Origin: Vesta saturnalis
Lineage: Eukaryota; Arthropoda; Insecta; Coleoptera; Lampyridae
DNA: 64,000 nt
Assembly: GCA_036346205.1 (NCBI GenBank)
Contig: JARFJB010001970.1
Span: forward strand, 1,144,001-1,208,000
Direction: 5' to 3'
Shown here piece after piece: positions 33,466-45,659 of the stretch (position 1 is its first letter; the number at the start of each line of letters is the position of its first letter). Position numbers and translations under genes: made by a program. The notes under the pieces were generated by a model. That model worked only from the letters and a program-made list of their open reading frames with translations. It searched no databases and was not told the origin of the DNA.

Positions 33466-35266
33466 ATAGAACACCACGTAAAAACTGCGGGAGGATTTAA
33501 CCCAAATCAATTTGGATTCATCTCGAGAAAGACCACCGTAGACGCGATAAGGAAGGCAGTCCGGGAAGTTAAAGCGGCGAAAGCGAGGGGGGATTACTGC
33601 GCCGTCGTATCGCTCGACATCCGAGGCGCTTTCGATAGCGCCTGGGTGCCGGCGATAGGATGGGAGATGCAGAGACTCCTACTACCCCGGAATTTAATCA
33701 AGATCGCCGGAAGCTACTTCAAGGACAGGACGGCGCAGGTGCAACTGACCAACGAGGTTGCGAGGAGGCGGGTAGAATGCGGATATCCACAGGGAAGCTG
33801 TACCGGGACGGTATATTGGAAGATAGTATATGACACTACATTCAGAGCCAGGCTGCACGCGTGGGGATGCGAGTTTAAACTTGAATTTAACGCGAATAAG
33901 TCGGAAGGGGTATTTTACGGGAAACACATAAACCAGCAGAAACCATCGTTTAGGTTGGGTAACGAAAGAATTCGCTGCAAGGAGTTTATTAAATATTTAG
34001 GCGTCCTGATAGATAACAGGTTACACTGGAAAGAACACGTTAAATACGCGAGCGCAAAGGGAAAGCAGATAGGGAATAAAATAGGAGCGGCCGCGAAATT
34101 AACCTGGGGAATCAAGGGAGCGGCACTAAAAACTATATATGAAGGCGCGATACTTCCGGCTGTATTATACGGGCAGAAATTTGGGGAAAGACTAGGCGTA
34201 AAGGAACGAAATAAACTTTTAAGCGCGCAACGAACGATGGCCGTCAAGACGGCCCGGGCGTATAGGACGGTATCAACCGAAGCAGTACTAGTCTTAAGCA
34301 CGTTATTGCCGCTAGATTTTTTGTTACAGGACGAACAAGACCGTGCAGCGGCCCGAAGAGGCGGAAGGGCAAGCGGGAGAGTACTCGGCGGACTAGGATA
34401 CGCGAACAGAACGGCCGAAACGAGAGTCGACCCCGGCGAACTGGGGCATCCGGCCGACTTGGCTTCATCCTCCGACTTCTACATCGGAGAGGAGGGAGCG
34501 GCCGACGTCAGGTGCTACACGGACGGCTCGGCATCGGAAGGGGGAACGGGAGCGGCGTGCGTAATAGACCGAAATAGCTAGAGGCGGAGTAAGGTTGGAC
34601 GAGGGTTGCAGCAACTTCCAGGGCGAGCTGGTCGCGATCGTCGAAGCCCTAAGGTACGCGCTGGGACATTTGCGAGACGTCCCGGAAATATCCATCCTGT
34701 CGGACAGCAAAGCCGCACTGCTCGCTCTGACAAACGTCTCTAGGCCTACCGAACTCGTGGCGGAGGCCTGGCGACTGTTACGTTGGGTAGCGGCGGTGTC
34801 GGCCGTCAAGCTACATTGGGTGAAGGCACACGCCGGAAACCCCGGAAACGAGAGGGCAGACCGGCTCGCAAAGGAAGCAGCAAGGGACGACAACGCGCGG
34901 ATCGCCTACGCCAAGATTCCGATGACCACGGTGAAGAGGTTACTGTCAAACAGGACAATGGAAAGATGGCAGGGAAGATGGACCGGCGCGGCGACCGGCC
35001 GCTTAACCTTTAGGTTTCTACCGGACGTCGCACAGAGAATATTTACTGCACCCGAGTTGGACCCCTTTACAGTCCAGCTCGTAACGGGGCACGGCGGAAC
35101 CGGAAGTTACCTAAAAAGATTCGGGAAGACCGAAGACTCCGGTCACATAATTTTCGATTGTGAGATCGAGGAAGGCGCTAGAAGGTTGGCGGATGCGAGA
35201 CTGGTCGGCGCGGGCCTACGGTGGCCACAAACGTGGGAGGAAATCACGGCGATGGCGGGCGAATAG
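33466..35266 (+). pseudogene. LINE ORF2, 3' part: RT (catalytic motif deleted) and RNase H
   Basis: RT resumes with NPNQFGFISRKTTVDAI, then VSLDIRGAFDSAW (motif A) and CGYPQGSCTG (motif B). The FADD/YADD motif C, normally about 40 residues after motif B, is absent. WKIVYDTTF is followed almost at once by ARLHAWGCEFKLEFNANKSE (motif D), indicating an in-frame deletion near 33845. RNase H follows: YTDGSAS, a frame change and stop at about 34580, then FQGELVAIVEAL, ILSDSKAALLAL and HAGNPGNERADRLAKEA. The C-terminus VTGHGGTGSYLKRFG to HIIFDCE is the usual R1-type end, although its zinc knuckle is reduced. RNA binding by the tail is possible; reverse transcription is not. Confidence 0.88.
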
Positions 35267-35879
35267 TGGACGGAACTATCTAAATTCGCGAAACAAGTGC
35301 AGAGACTTAAACCGAACGTTACGCGAGTAGTGTAATCCGGGTCGTTATTACTAAAAATCGCGTCTTTTACTTATTGTGACACATTACCGATTATGACTTT
35401 ATTACCGATTGGGACAATATATAAACCGGATTTGACAGTGGCGGGCGCGCGTGCGGCATCAAGTTTCCTCGTGTCGCGCGCAAACTATTTTGAGGACCAC
35501 TGGATCTAAATTACGTTCCGGTGTTAGGGTAGGCCCCCTCGGAAGAGAGGCGGAGGAAACGGATCCCCGATAACCACGTAAAGGTCTTGCGAATGGTTGC
35601 CGTGGGTGGGATGCGGGTCGGAAGAAGTCGCAGGACGCTGCGGACCTTGCGTCAATCCACGGCATCGTTTCGGGTCAAGTCGAAGTTGCCAAGTTTTTTA
35701 TTGGACGTCGCCGATCTTCCGAGGGCAGCGAATCGACGGGAAGGAGTAGCGGATAAGGACCACCGGAGCAGCCACGGAGTCGGAGCGACGTGGGGGCGAC
35801 GGTGTTAGTGAAAGTGCTAGTGCTAGTGACAGTGTTTATCCTGTGGAAATGACGGAAAAGTGCTAGTGCTTGTGTAGGT

Positions 35880-36320
35880 TTGACCGGACGCAAACTTCAC
35901 TTGCGTACAGTCGACGCATTTCCTTCAAGGGAAAAGCGTCGACTTAGATAAGTAGCGTCGAGGGCGCGAGCTTAACTCGCGTACAGGGGGCGCCGTTTCC
36001 GGCGACGGAGACTATAAGCTCCGTCGTCGGAAGGGGCGCGTACCTTATGCATGTATGGGTGCGGGCCTCACTCGCACACAGGGACCGCGGTCGCCGACAG
36101 TATCCGGCGAACGCGGACCCTTAGAGCTATCTCTCGAGGGCGCGGGCCCCACTCGCGCACAGGAGTTTCAGCCGTCTACTGTAGCCGGCGTATGCAAATC
36201 CTTAGCGGTAGCCTTCCGGGCACGGGCTTCACTCGTGCACAGATGCCGCCGTTCTCGGTTCACCGAGAGCGGCGGCATCTTAGGGAGTACGGAACGGGCA
36301 CGACACCAGTCGTGCACAGG
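35880..36320 (+). ncRNA. Covarying hairpin array downstream of LINE ORF2
   Basis: Six short hairpins, each ending ACAG, begin at about 35888, 35964, 36059, 36140, 36220 and 36297. The later loops share a GGCNYCACT core. The stems differ yet still pair: ACGCAA/TTGCGT, CGCGAG/CTCGCG, GTGCG/CGCAC, GCGCG/CGCGC, GCACG/CGTGC, GCACGAC/GTCGTGC. Between them lie longer stem-loops, such as TCGACGC/GCGTCGA (35911-35943), GGCGACGGAG/CTCCGTCGTC (36001-36030), and ATGCCGCC with CTCGG-TTCA-CCGAG (36243-36279). Compensatory change argues for selection on RNA structure. The role is unknown; recognition of LINE RNA by its own reverse transcriptase is one possibility. It could also be a 5' UTR remnant of a second copy. 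Confidence 0.6.
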
Positions 36321-37429
36321 TCTTTGAATTTTGATTAATTAAATGCCAAACTATAATTTTAGTATTTATTTAATTTTTCTATCAAAATCAACCTAAACCC
36401 TAACAAAATTAGTATGACTGTATAGGTAATCTTAATACCTTTCAAACGAGATGTCACTTGCCATAAGGTACTATTTAAAATTATTGGTCACTGTGGCCTT
36501 GTGACGTCATATATGACTATTACGTCAATTATCATGACTAGTTGAGAAGCTTATATCCGTTTATATTCACCCTCTAAATTTTATTAGTATAAGTAAAACC
36601 GTTCAAAAGATACAAGGGGGGGAGGGGACTTTTGACTAGCACTGTATATTAGAATGCAAGTTTGAACAAAGATTATAAATGTATTGATAATATATTATGC
36701 ATATAAATATACATATGTACAGAAATATAGCGTAAAATATGTTGTACAAAAGATTATACATAAGATTCATTGCATATAAGTTTACTGTGTACTGTACAAA
36801 TATTTTTGTTACAAATTGTACAAATTTGTTTTGAATGACGATTTCTCAATCTTGGGCATAAATAACACCATTTTCTGGTACCTGTAGCTACTTGTTTATA
36901 TTATACTATTGACAATATGTAAACACTCGCGAATTTATTTATTATTATTATATTTATTACAAGAAATTCTACCAATGTAACTGCTCGCGAGGCGCCTCTC
37001 AAGTGTCACTTTGCCCACCGTTGTCTTTTTGTATTTATTAGTAATGAACTTAACAATATATATGGGTCATAGTAGGTTTTCCATATTCAGAAATATGTAA
37101 TTGAGGAATACATTGGCGGATAAATTGTTAAAAAAATTATTAATAACTGTATAGAACAGAAGTTTAAAGATTGTCTGGCGCCTGATAGGCGCCATGCGAG
37201 CACTTAAACTTAAATGTTAATATAATAAAATACTTTGAAAATACATACCTCTATTTTCGTGAAAAAACATTTTATCTAGCCGTCTAAAATGTTTATCTTA
37301 TTATTATGGCGTAAAAGTTAATAAACATTAAAATATTTAAAAATAAGCATTAAGTATGAACTAATTGATTCGGTTTAGGACTGTCTGTAACAAGTATATG
37401 CAAGTTGGTAAGCAAAGACGTGATGTACG

Positions 37430-39097
37430 CATAAATGTCGCAGTACAATATTGAGTATTTGAAATATGGATTTATGCAATCTCCAACAAACCAATTATGA
37501 AGCCTTTTAGGCTCCAAGAGCATTTGAATAAAACACATACAGATAAAAGGGAAAAAGATTTATCCTATTTTCAAGGACTTGAAAAGAAATATTTAAAACC
37601 TTTTTTCATCGTGTTCTAAACAAGATGATGATGAACTACGAGCTTCATATAATATTTGATTATTAATCGTAAAAGCGGGAAAACCACACACAATTGGTGA
37701 GGAATGAATTATGCTGGTAGTCAAAGAGGCAATCCAAACTGTTCTTCATCATAAGACGCCATCAGATATCATAAAAAAATTCCTTTGAGTAATAATACAG
37801 TGCAAAGAAGAATAGATGAAATGGCTAAAGACGTTGAACTATCATTATGTGATTAATTAGAAACTTTCAAATTTTCCATTCAACTCGTTGAATCAACTTT
37901 ACCAAATAACGAAGCACTACTCTTTGCTTACGTCCGATTCATAAAAGAAGAAAAAAATTGTCAAGAGTTATTATTTACAAAAAATTTGGAAACCGATACA
38001 AAGGGAGAATCCACATTTAATCCCATACACGTTTTTTTCAAGAGAAAGAAACTCCTATTCGAAATATTTTATCAGTTGCTACAGATGGTGCTCCATCAAC
38101 GACGGAGCGTCATAAGGGTTTCACGGCACATTTAAAACAAGCAGTACCAAATGTACTCGCTGTACATTGTATTATTCATCGTCAGCACTTGGTTACAAAA
38201 AATCTTAACGAACGCCTGCATACGTCGCTCCATTACGTTATTAGAGCAGTCAACAAGATAAAAAGCAATTCATTATATGACAGATTATTTGGGCAACTTT
38301 GTAGTGAAAATGAGGAAGACTATAATCGCTTGCTGTTGCACATAGAAGTACGATGGCTCTCGAAAGGTGTTTGTCTGAAACGCTTTTTCAATCTATTTAA
38401 TTCAGTACGGAATTTTCTTGAAAACAGAGACAATGAACTGCGCGGAAACTTGATTGCGTCCAAAAATGACATCGCTTATTTGACAGACCTTTTTAAAATA
38501 TTTAATGACGTTAATTTACAATTGCAAGGTGATGAGTTGAATTTAATAAAACAAAAACGTCATAGTTTCTTGTGTGGAAAACTTCTATTCAAACGAAATC
38601 TAGGAAGAGGTGAATATAGCCACTTTCCGACATTATCAGCATTATCGGTAAAACAGGAAGATTTAATTATTTACTGCCAACACCTGGACGCTCTTCATGC
38701 TGATTTTTCAGAGGGATTCCAGGATATTTTAAATATGAATATACCAAGCTGGGTTTTAGATCCTTTCACAAATGCAGATACAGCAGAATCATCAAATTTA
38801 GAAGAAGAACTCTTAGAATTCACAACTAATGAAGAATTAAAAGTAAAATTCAGAAATGGATACCAAGAGTTCTGGCTCCAAATATCAATAGCAGCTCTCC
38901 ACCCTGGATTGTAGGAAATAGTACAGAAATTTTTAATTGCGTTTCCTGCATCATATTTGGCTGAGCGTGAGTTCAATGTAGTAGCTAATTTACTGACTAA
39001 GAAAAGGAATAGACTGCAGATCACTGAACGTGTTGATTTGCGACTGATGTTAACTAAGTTGAAACCCGACATTAACAATTTGTTAAAACTCCACTAG
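37430..39097 (+). pseudogene. hAT transposase pseudogene (BED finger, SCAND3/ZBED5-like)
   Basis: A decayed BED-type finger leads: KYGFMQSPTNQ, a deletion, then MKPFRLQEHLNKTHTDKRE (about 37465-37550). Then come HTIGEE and VLHHKTPSDIIKKIPLSNNT, QRRIDEMAKDVE, and VESTLPNNEALLFAYVRFI, where VES replaces the DES/DEST expected at the first catalytic Asp. ATDGAPSTTERHKGF and VHCIIHRQHLVTKNLNERLH are core blocks. From 38189 to 38911 the frame is open (IEVRWLSKGVCLKRFFNL). The hATC dimerisation tail reads FPASYLAEREFNVVANLLTK, with a stop at 38912 before it. Frame changes before 38189 rule out function. The enzyme would have mobilised the 28638-39498 element. Confidence 0.85.
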
Positions 39098-39498
39098 CCT
39101 CAACCATCTCATTGATATTTATGTTTCTTATTGAATTTTGTTTTTTTTTATTATATTTTTTTACTAATTTTGAGTAATCGTCTTGTCTTTGCCTTTGTGC
39201 AGTGCCCCAGTGCGGGGTGCTCCAGCTTTGTGTATTTGAATTGTCTTGCATTGTCTGAATTAAATGTTTTTATTATAACACGTTTTTGTATTTTTAATCA
39301 ATTAATAATCACGACCTTCTGCCACCGCCACGAGGAGCGCGATTAGACAGAGAGAATTAATTTTTAATTTGTAATAATAGATAATAGACAGACATATTAA
39401 ATTGGTATAATTAACTATTATGTAAAAGGGGGCGTTGTAATTTTTTTTTTTTTTTTTTGTAAAGGGGGCGGTAGTCCATAAAAGGTTGGGAACCTATG

Positions 39499-40468
39499 AT
39501 TTAAACCAACGCAAAAAATGTTAGGCAATTTAAACCCAAGCTAAATAATAATACCAGCTATAAACACAATTACGAAAATTGTCCGTCATGTGATACAGGA
39601 AAACACGTTGGTAAAAGATACGTGATATCAGCGCAATTGCTAATCTTCTAAAAACAAATTGAGTCTATAAAAATGTTCGATATTACACATAACGAAATAC
39701 TTATCTTTTGGGCTTTCTAAATCGTGTACTTTACTGTTTATATTTTGTATAAATCTATACGTTTCGATAAGAATTACAGTTATCGTCCTCAATAAATGGT
39801 ATAATCTTTAAAAATTACTTAAGATATTACCATTTACTGAGGTCAATAACTGTGATTGTTACCGAAACGTATAAAATAATATAAAATATAAATAGAAAAA
39901 TGCATCACTTAAAACACCGAAAAGATATAGATTTTAAATTGAGTATAATTCCAGAAACCTGATTGAAAACAGCGACGTTATTGACAAGCCAGTCACATGA
40001 GCACAACCACTTCAATTCTAACATTTTAACAGAGTCGGAATTAATATCTGCAGCATAAGTTAGCATGTTCCCTAACGCATGTACTTCGTTCGGCTGGTGC
40101 ACCTTGTATGTATGGTATTTAATAATTTAAGTTATTTAATATTAGAAAAGCTGTATTTAAAAAACTTTAATGCCGAAATAACAATGCAGTATAGGTAAAA
40201 TGAAAAGATGGATAACACAGAAACCTAGCTATAAAAACAATTTCTTTAGTGTGGGTACTGTTTAGAACAGGACATGGTCTATTTAATTCTTTTGATGTTT
40301 TAGATAACTAATTTTACATTTTTTACTTTTAAATCATATTTTGTGTTACTGTGTAACGCACCTGCAAAACGTTATTTCATAATGTATGTCAAATTCATAA
40401 CATAAATTGTATCAAATAATATCGGAATAAATTTTGTACTCTACAAACCAAATTTCCAAATCCATTAA
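39499..40468 (-). repeat. Dispersed repeat R, copy 1, proximal part
   Basis: This continues the copy interrupted by the hAT. It is an inverted copy of 41236-42180. The two encode near-identical 65-codon frames starting MHQPNEVHALGN (39905-40102 minus; 41615-41812 plus), but the identity extends well outside them, so that frame need not be a gene. At 39755-39880 it carries a palindrome with opposed GAAACG ends that resembles the hammerhead-like motifs described for the PLE. Confidence 0.85.
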
Positions 40469-41235
40469 TCCCATATATAACATTTTTCCATTAAATTTTT
40501 ATATATGGCTATATATACTTAAAACTTCAAAAATTGGAGACATTTTCTATTTCTTTTTAAAAAAGATAATTATGTTATCATATTTTAGATTAAAAAAAAA
40601 AATAAAAATATAAATAATTATCTAAAGAAAGTAAAAATTTTTTTTTTTCTTTTTTTATTGTAAATAAATATAATTGAATTAACATGTTAATTGGTGTAAA
40701 TGAGAATAATTTCATATATGTGTGGTTGATTTTTAAATTTAAATTGACAAAAGTTTATTTATTCTTTAAAAGTAAATCGTATCAATATTTTGGATATATT
40801 AGAATAAAAAAATAAATAAAAAAATTAATAATTTATTATTAAAAATATAATTTTTTATCTCTTTTACAACCAATTTAACATTAGTTAAAGTGAAATTTAT
40901 ATTTCTTTACTAAAAAAAAAGATAAATTTACTATTTTTAGATCAATAAATTTAAATCTTTTTATAACTTGATATTGAACTATTTGTATATCAATTTTCTT
41001 TAGTACTACACACAGTTTTATCATCATAACTAATACTTAATAGTTCCCTTATGAACAAAATTATGTGTTTAGGATAATGTTGAACCAAGTATTAATACTC
41101 TCAAGCGTTAATCGTACATCCTATTTGCTTATGCTTTTAACTGTAAGAAAAGGAATAAGCTTGAAGAGAGGAGTCATAAAAGTACCTAAAGTGTAATGTT
41201 GGTTGCCTATAGCATCCACATTCCCAATGAATTGA
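40469..41235. other. AT-rich spacer of a large inverted repeat
   Basis: About 770 bp of very AT-rich sequence lying between the two arms of repeat R. No gene is visible. Confidence 0.7.
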
Positions 41236-42545
41236 CATGTTTTTTTGGAATTTGGTTTGTAGAGTACAATTTATTTCGATAATATTTTATCAAATTTAAG
41301 TTATGAATTTGACGCGCCAAAAATAGACAATATACATTATTAAATAACGTTTTGCAGGCGTGTTACACAGAAACACAAAAATGATTTAAAAGTAAAAAAT
41401 GTAAAATTAGTTACATAAAACATCAAAAGAATTAAATATACCATGTCCTGTTCTAAACAGTACCCACACTAAAGAAATTGTTTTTGTAGCTAGGTTTCTG
41501 TGTTATCCATCTTTTCATTTTACCTATACTGCATTGTTATTTCGACATTAAACTTTTTTAATACAGCTTTTCTAATATTAAATAACTTAAATTATTAAAT
41601 ACCATACATACAAGGTGCACCAGCCGAACGAAGTACATGCGTTAGGGAACGTGCTAACTTATGCTGCAGATATTAATTCCGACTTTGTTAAAATGTTAGA
41701 ATTGAAGTGGTTGTGGTCATGTGACTGGCTTGTCAATAACGTCGCAGTTTTCAATCAGGTTTCTGGAATTATACTCAATATAAATTATTTATCTTTTCGG
41801 TGTTTTAAGTGATGCATTTTTCTATTTATAATTTATATTATTTTATACGTTTCGGTAACAATTACAGTTATTGACAATAAATGGTAATATCTCAAGTAAT
41901 TTTTAAAGATTATACCATTTATTGAGGATGATAACTGTTATTCTTATCGAAACGTATAGATTTATACAAAATATAAACAGTAAAGTACACGACTTAAATA
42001 GCCCAAAAGATAAGTATTTCGTTATGTGTAATAATCGAACATTTTTATGGACTCAATTCATTTTTAGAGGATTAACGCTTGCGCTGATATCACGTATCTT
42101 TTACTTAAAGAAAGACCAACGTGTTTTCTGGTATCATATGACGGACAATTTTCGTAATTGTGTTTATAGCTGATATTACTATTTACCTTGGGTTTAACTT
42201 GCCCAACATTCTTTGCGTTTGTTCCTTCATATTACTAAATCAAGATTTACAGTATGACTTAGAGACATGTAACGGCGTAAGTAACATAGTTAACATATTT
42301 ATAAATGTTATGATAATGTAGAAAAGAGGTTACTACTGTGTTAGGTTCCTGTAAACAACCTCTTATTATACGTAGTCTCGCACGGTTTAGGTTATAATTT
42401 AAATTATCCAATTCCCGAAAGTAGGTATGTATGGTCGAGCCAACGCCATACCAGATAAATCCAAACAAAATGAGATTATTAGCAGGATTTCAACTTTCTG
42501 CTTCCCTTTTTTTCTTACAAAATTTATAACCATATTTTAGAAAAT
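41236..42545 (+). repeat. Dispersed repeat R, copy 2
   Basis: Mirror arm of the copy at 39499-40468 and 27540-28637, also matching 60350-61650 in direct orientation. It begins GGAATTTGGTTTGTAGAGTA. At 41845-41960 it holds the palindrome with UUGAGGA...UUAUCGAAACG, a hammerhead-like core whose first C is U. It is shorter than copy 3, ending near 42545. Confidence 0.85.
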
Positions 42546-42861
42546 AATAACTACCTGTTGTAATATTTCAGGTAGGGGCAAGGCATGTACGAACGCTCCC
42601 GCTTGCTTGTCAGAATTCATTCTTGATGACAAATGGTGAGAGTGTGTTTTCTATACTGTGAAGTCAAATTTACGAACGTTTTAAAGACGCGCAGAACACC
42701 GCAGTAAGTACTATTACCCATATATATTCACACCGAATTATTACTATATGATTGCTGACACAATATGAAACAGTTTTTATGAAAATCTCGCACACTCGCT
42801 GACACATCCAAAAACATAAATTATCTGGAAAAGCAAACTTCAAGTATACTGCAAACAACGC

Positions 42862-44490
42862 GACATATAAAGTATTGACCACTGAGCATGAGGAGGAATC
42901 GATTTCATATATTATAAAAGCAGCACAATGGAACTATGGTGTTACCGTCGAAGAAATGAAAAAGTTAGCTTTGCAATATGCAAAAGCTAACAACATTAAA
43001 ATGCCCGACTCGTGGATTGTTAATGAAGCTGCGGGTCGACAGTGGTACAGGCACGAAAGAAGAATATCTCTCCGCAAACCTGAAGCCACCAGTTTAGGAA
43101 GAATGGCCTGTTTCAACAAGGCAAACGTGACAGTTTTTTTTTGATAAACTGAGGCATATCTATTAAATATATAACCTCACACCTCAGAATGTGTGGAATC
43201 TCGATGAAACCTGTTGTTCCACTGTTCACAAGCCCGCTCATGTGCTAAGCGACATTAAGGCGAAGCAAATAGGAGCGGCCACTTCTGGCGAAAGAGGGTT
43301 AAATGTAACCACAATAGCCTGCATTAATGCTGAAGGTACATTCATCCCAACATCACTCATTTTCCCGCGGGTCCACTTTCAGGACTATATGATTAATAAT
43401 GCGCCTCCTGGAACTCTGGGTATGGCGACTTCAAGTGGATAATCTAATGCGGAGTTGTTCGTGCAATATCTGCAGCATTTTATTTCCATCGTGAAGTCAT
43501 CGGTGGACAAGAAAGTGTTGCTTATAATGGACAACCATGAGAGGCACCTTTCAATAGCTGCCATTACTCTAGCAAGGGAAAATGGAATCATATTCTTCAC
43601 TTTACTCCCACACGCGGGCATAACCTGCAGCCGATCAACAGATAAACCTTCGGACTTTTCAAAAGGTACTACAACAGGGCCAGCAAAGACTGGATGCTCA
43701 ATCATGCTGGTAAAATCCATTTCAATTTACGCTGTATCGACATTGGTAGGACAAGCATTTCTATAACCATTCAGTGCAGACGTGTTTGAAGACTATGGGT
43801 TCTTGCCAGCTGAAGTAACAAATAAACCGTACGAACCTCATGATGAAAGCATACTTCAAGAGAAGGAGACGAACGTAACAGCGCCATACACAAGCAGCGA
43901 AGACTGCAGAGGAACGTCGTCCATTTCATAAAGGACCACCTTGCAAGCGTGGTGCATGGGGACAAAAACCTGAAAAATGCATGATTGCAACCAACTCACC
44001 AGACTTTCATGAAATCAAGCTGCAGAAAATGAAAAATAGCAAACCTTTTGTTCGGGCGAAACAGATCGTTAAGAGAGTTTTAGTTCAGTCGTCATCTGAA
44101 GATGATGACGAATCAGAACAGGAAATTCAAGACAGCTCCGATGGAAGCTGTTTTGCTGGCAGCTCTGATGATGAAGAAGCCGATTCGTATTTCTTCGATG
44201 CAGCTCCACTCAACTATTCCAAGGGCAGTTGAGTGTTAGTCAAGTTTGATCTCTTTGGGAAACCTTCGTCGAGCAGTGTCTATTATGCCTGTATAGCCGA
44301 AGATGTCACAGAATTGGAGACTACTGTGAAATTTTTGCGAGTGCGAAAAGTTCACTTCGTTTTTCCTGACGTCGAAGATGTCGCTGTCGTTAGCAAGTCG
44401 TGGATAGTGAAGATATTGCCTGAGCCTACCATACGTCCAGGACAGCATTCCTTCAACATCAAATTTCCTGCGAATATTTATCTTAAATGA
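42862..44490 (+). pseudogene. pogo/Tigger-type transposase pseudogene
   Basis: This relic of a pogo-like transposase lacks its N-terminal psq domain. The CENP-B-type helix-turn-helix reads NYGVTVEEMKKLALQYAKAN, then NEAAGRQWYRHERR and SLRKPEATSLGRMACFN. The DDE core starts VWNLDETCCSTVHKP (first Asp at 43203-43205), followed by TSGERGLNVTTIACINAEGT and FPRVHFQDYMINNAPPGT. The second Asp lies in VLLIMDNHERHLS (43530-43532). The third block, in another frame, reads HNLQPINR where QPLD is expected, so the third Asp is Asn. The acidic C-terminus (SSSEDDDESEQE) and closing FPDVEDVAVVSKS are recognisable. Stops occur at 43141, 43441, 43764 and 44230. Confidence 0.85.
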
Positions 44491-44524
44491 TGTATGAATT
44501 TCATTGGGTATTTTGCAGAGCAAA

Positions 44525-45180
<656 letters not shown>

Positions 45181-45189
45181 ATATAGTAT

Positions 45190-45657
45190 ATAGGTGTTTC
45201 TAAATTCATTTGAAAAAATTCAGGAGGTGATTTCCCGTATGAAATTTGATGAGTCTTTCCTATAACAAAATTTCCTCGGCCAACTCCCTTCCGAGATATT
45301 ACCCCTAAAAGGTGGTGAATTAAATTGAGTTTTTATTTTTTTTTTTCTCAAATTTAAGTTAAAGATGGAAACTTGAAATTTTGTTATTTCTGTGTACTCA
45401 CAAAGAACTAACCACCGGTATTTTTTCAACATTCCTGTTACATTATAAGGGGATGAAATTAGCAACCTTTACGTTATTTAATATCAAATATTTTTTTCGA
45501 GTGCACGGAAATTATAAAATTTCAAGTTTCTATCTTTACTTAAATTCAGGATAAAAATAAAAACTCAATTTTACTTACTACCTTTTAGGGATGATATCTC
45601 GGAAGGGAGTGGGCTGAGGAAAGTTTGTATCCATCATAATTTCATACGGTCAATCAC
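45190..45657. mobile_element. Foldback MITE with ~165-bp arms
   Basis: The left arm (about 45222-45385) and right arm (about 45495-45655) are inverted copies. Examples are GAGGTGATTTCCCGTATGAA mirrored by TTCATACGGTCAATCACC, and CAACTCCCTTCCGAGATAT mirrored by ATATCTCGGAAGGGAGTGG. The loop between the arms has no coding capacity. The right end stops exactly where the next element's sequence begins (45660), so one of the two truncated the other. Confidence 0.8.
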
Positions 45658-45659
45658 CA

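Noticed and set aside
39905..40102. 65-codon frame conserved at 41615-41812
   Set aside because: Similarity extends equally over flanking non-coding sequence of repeat R, so conservation reflects copy origin, not a gene.
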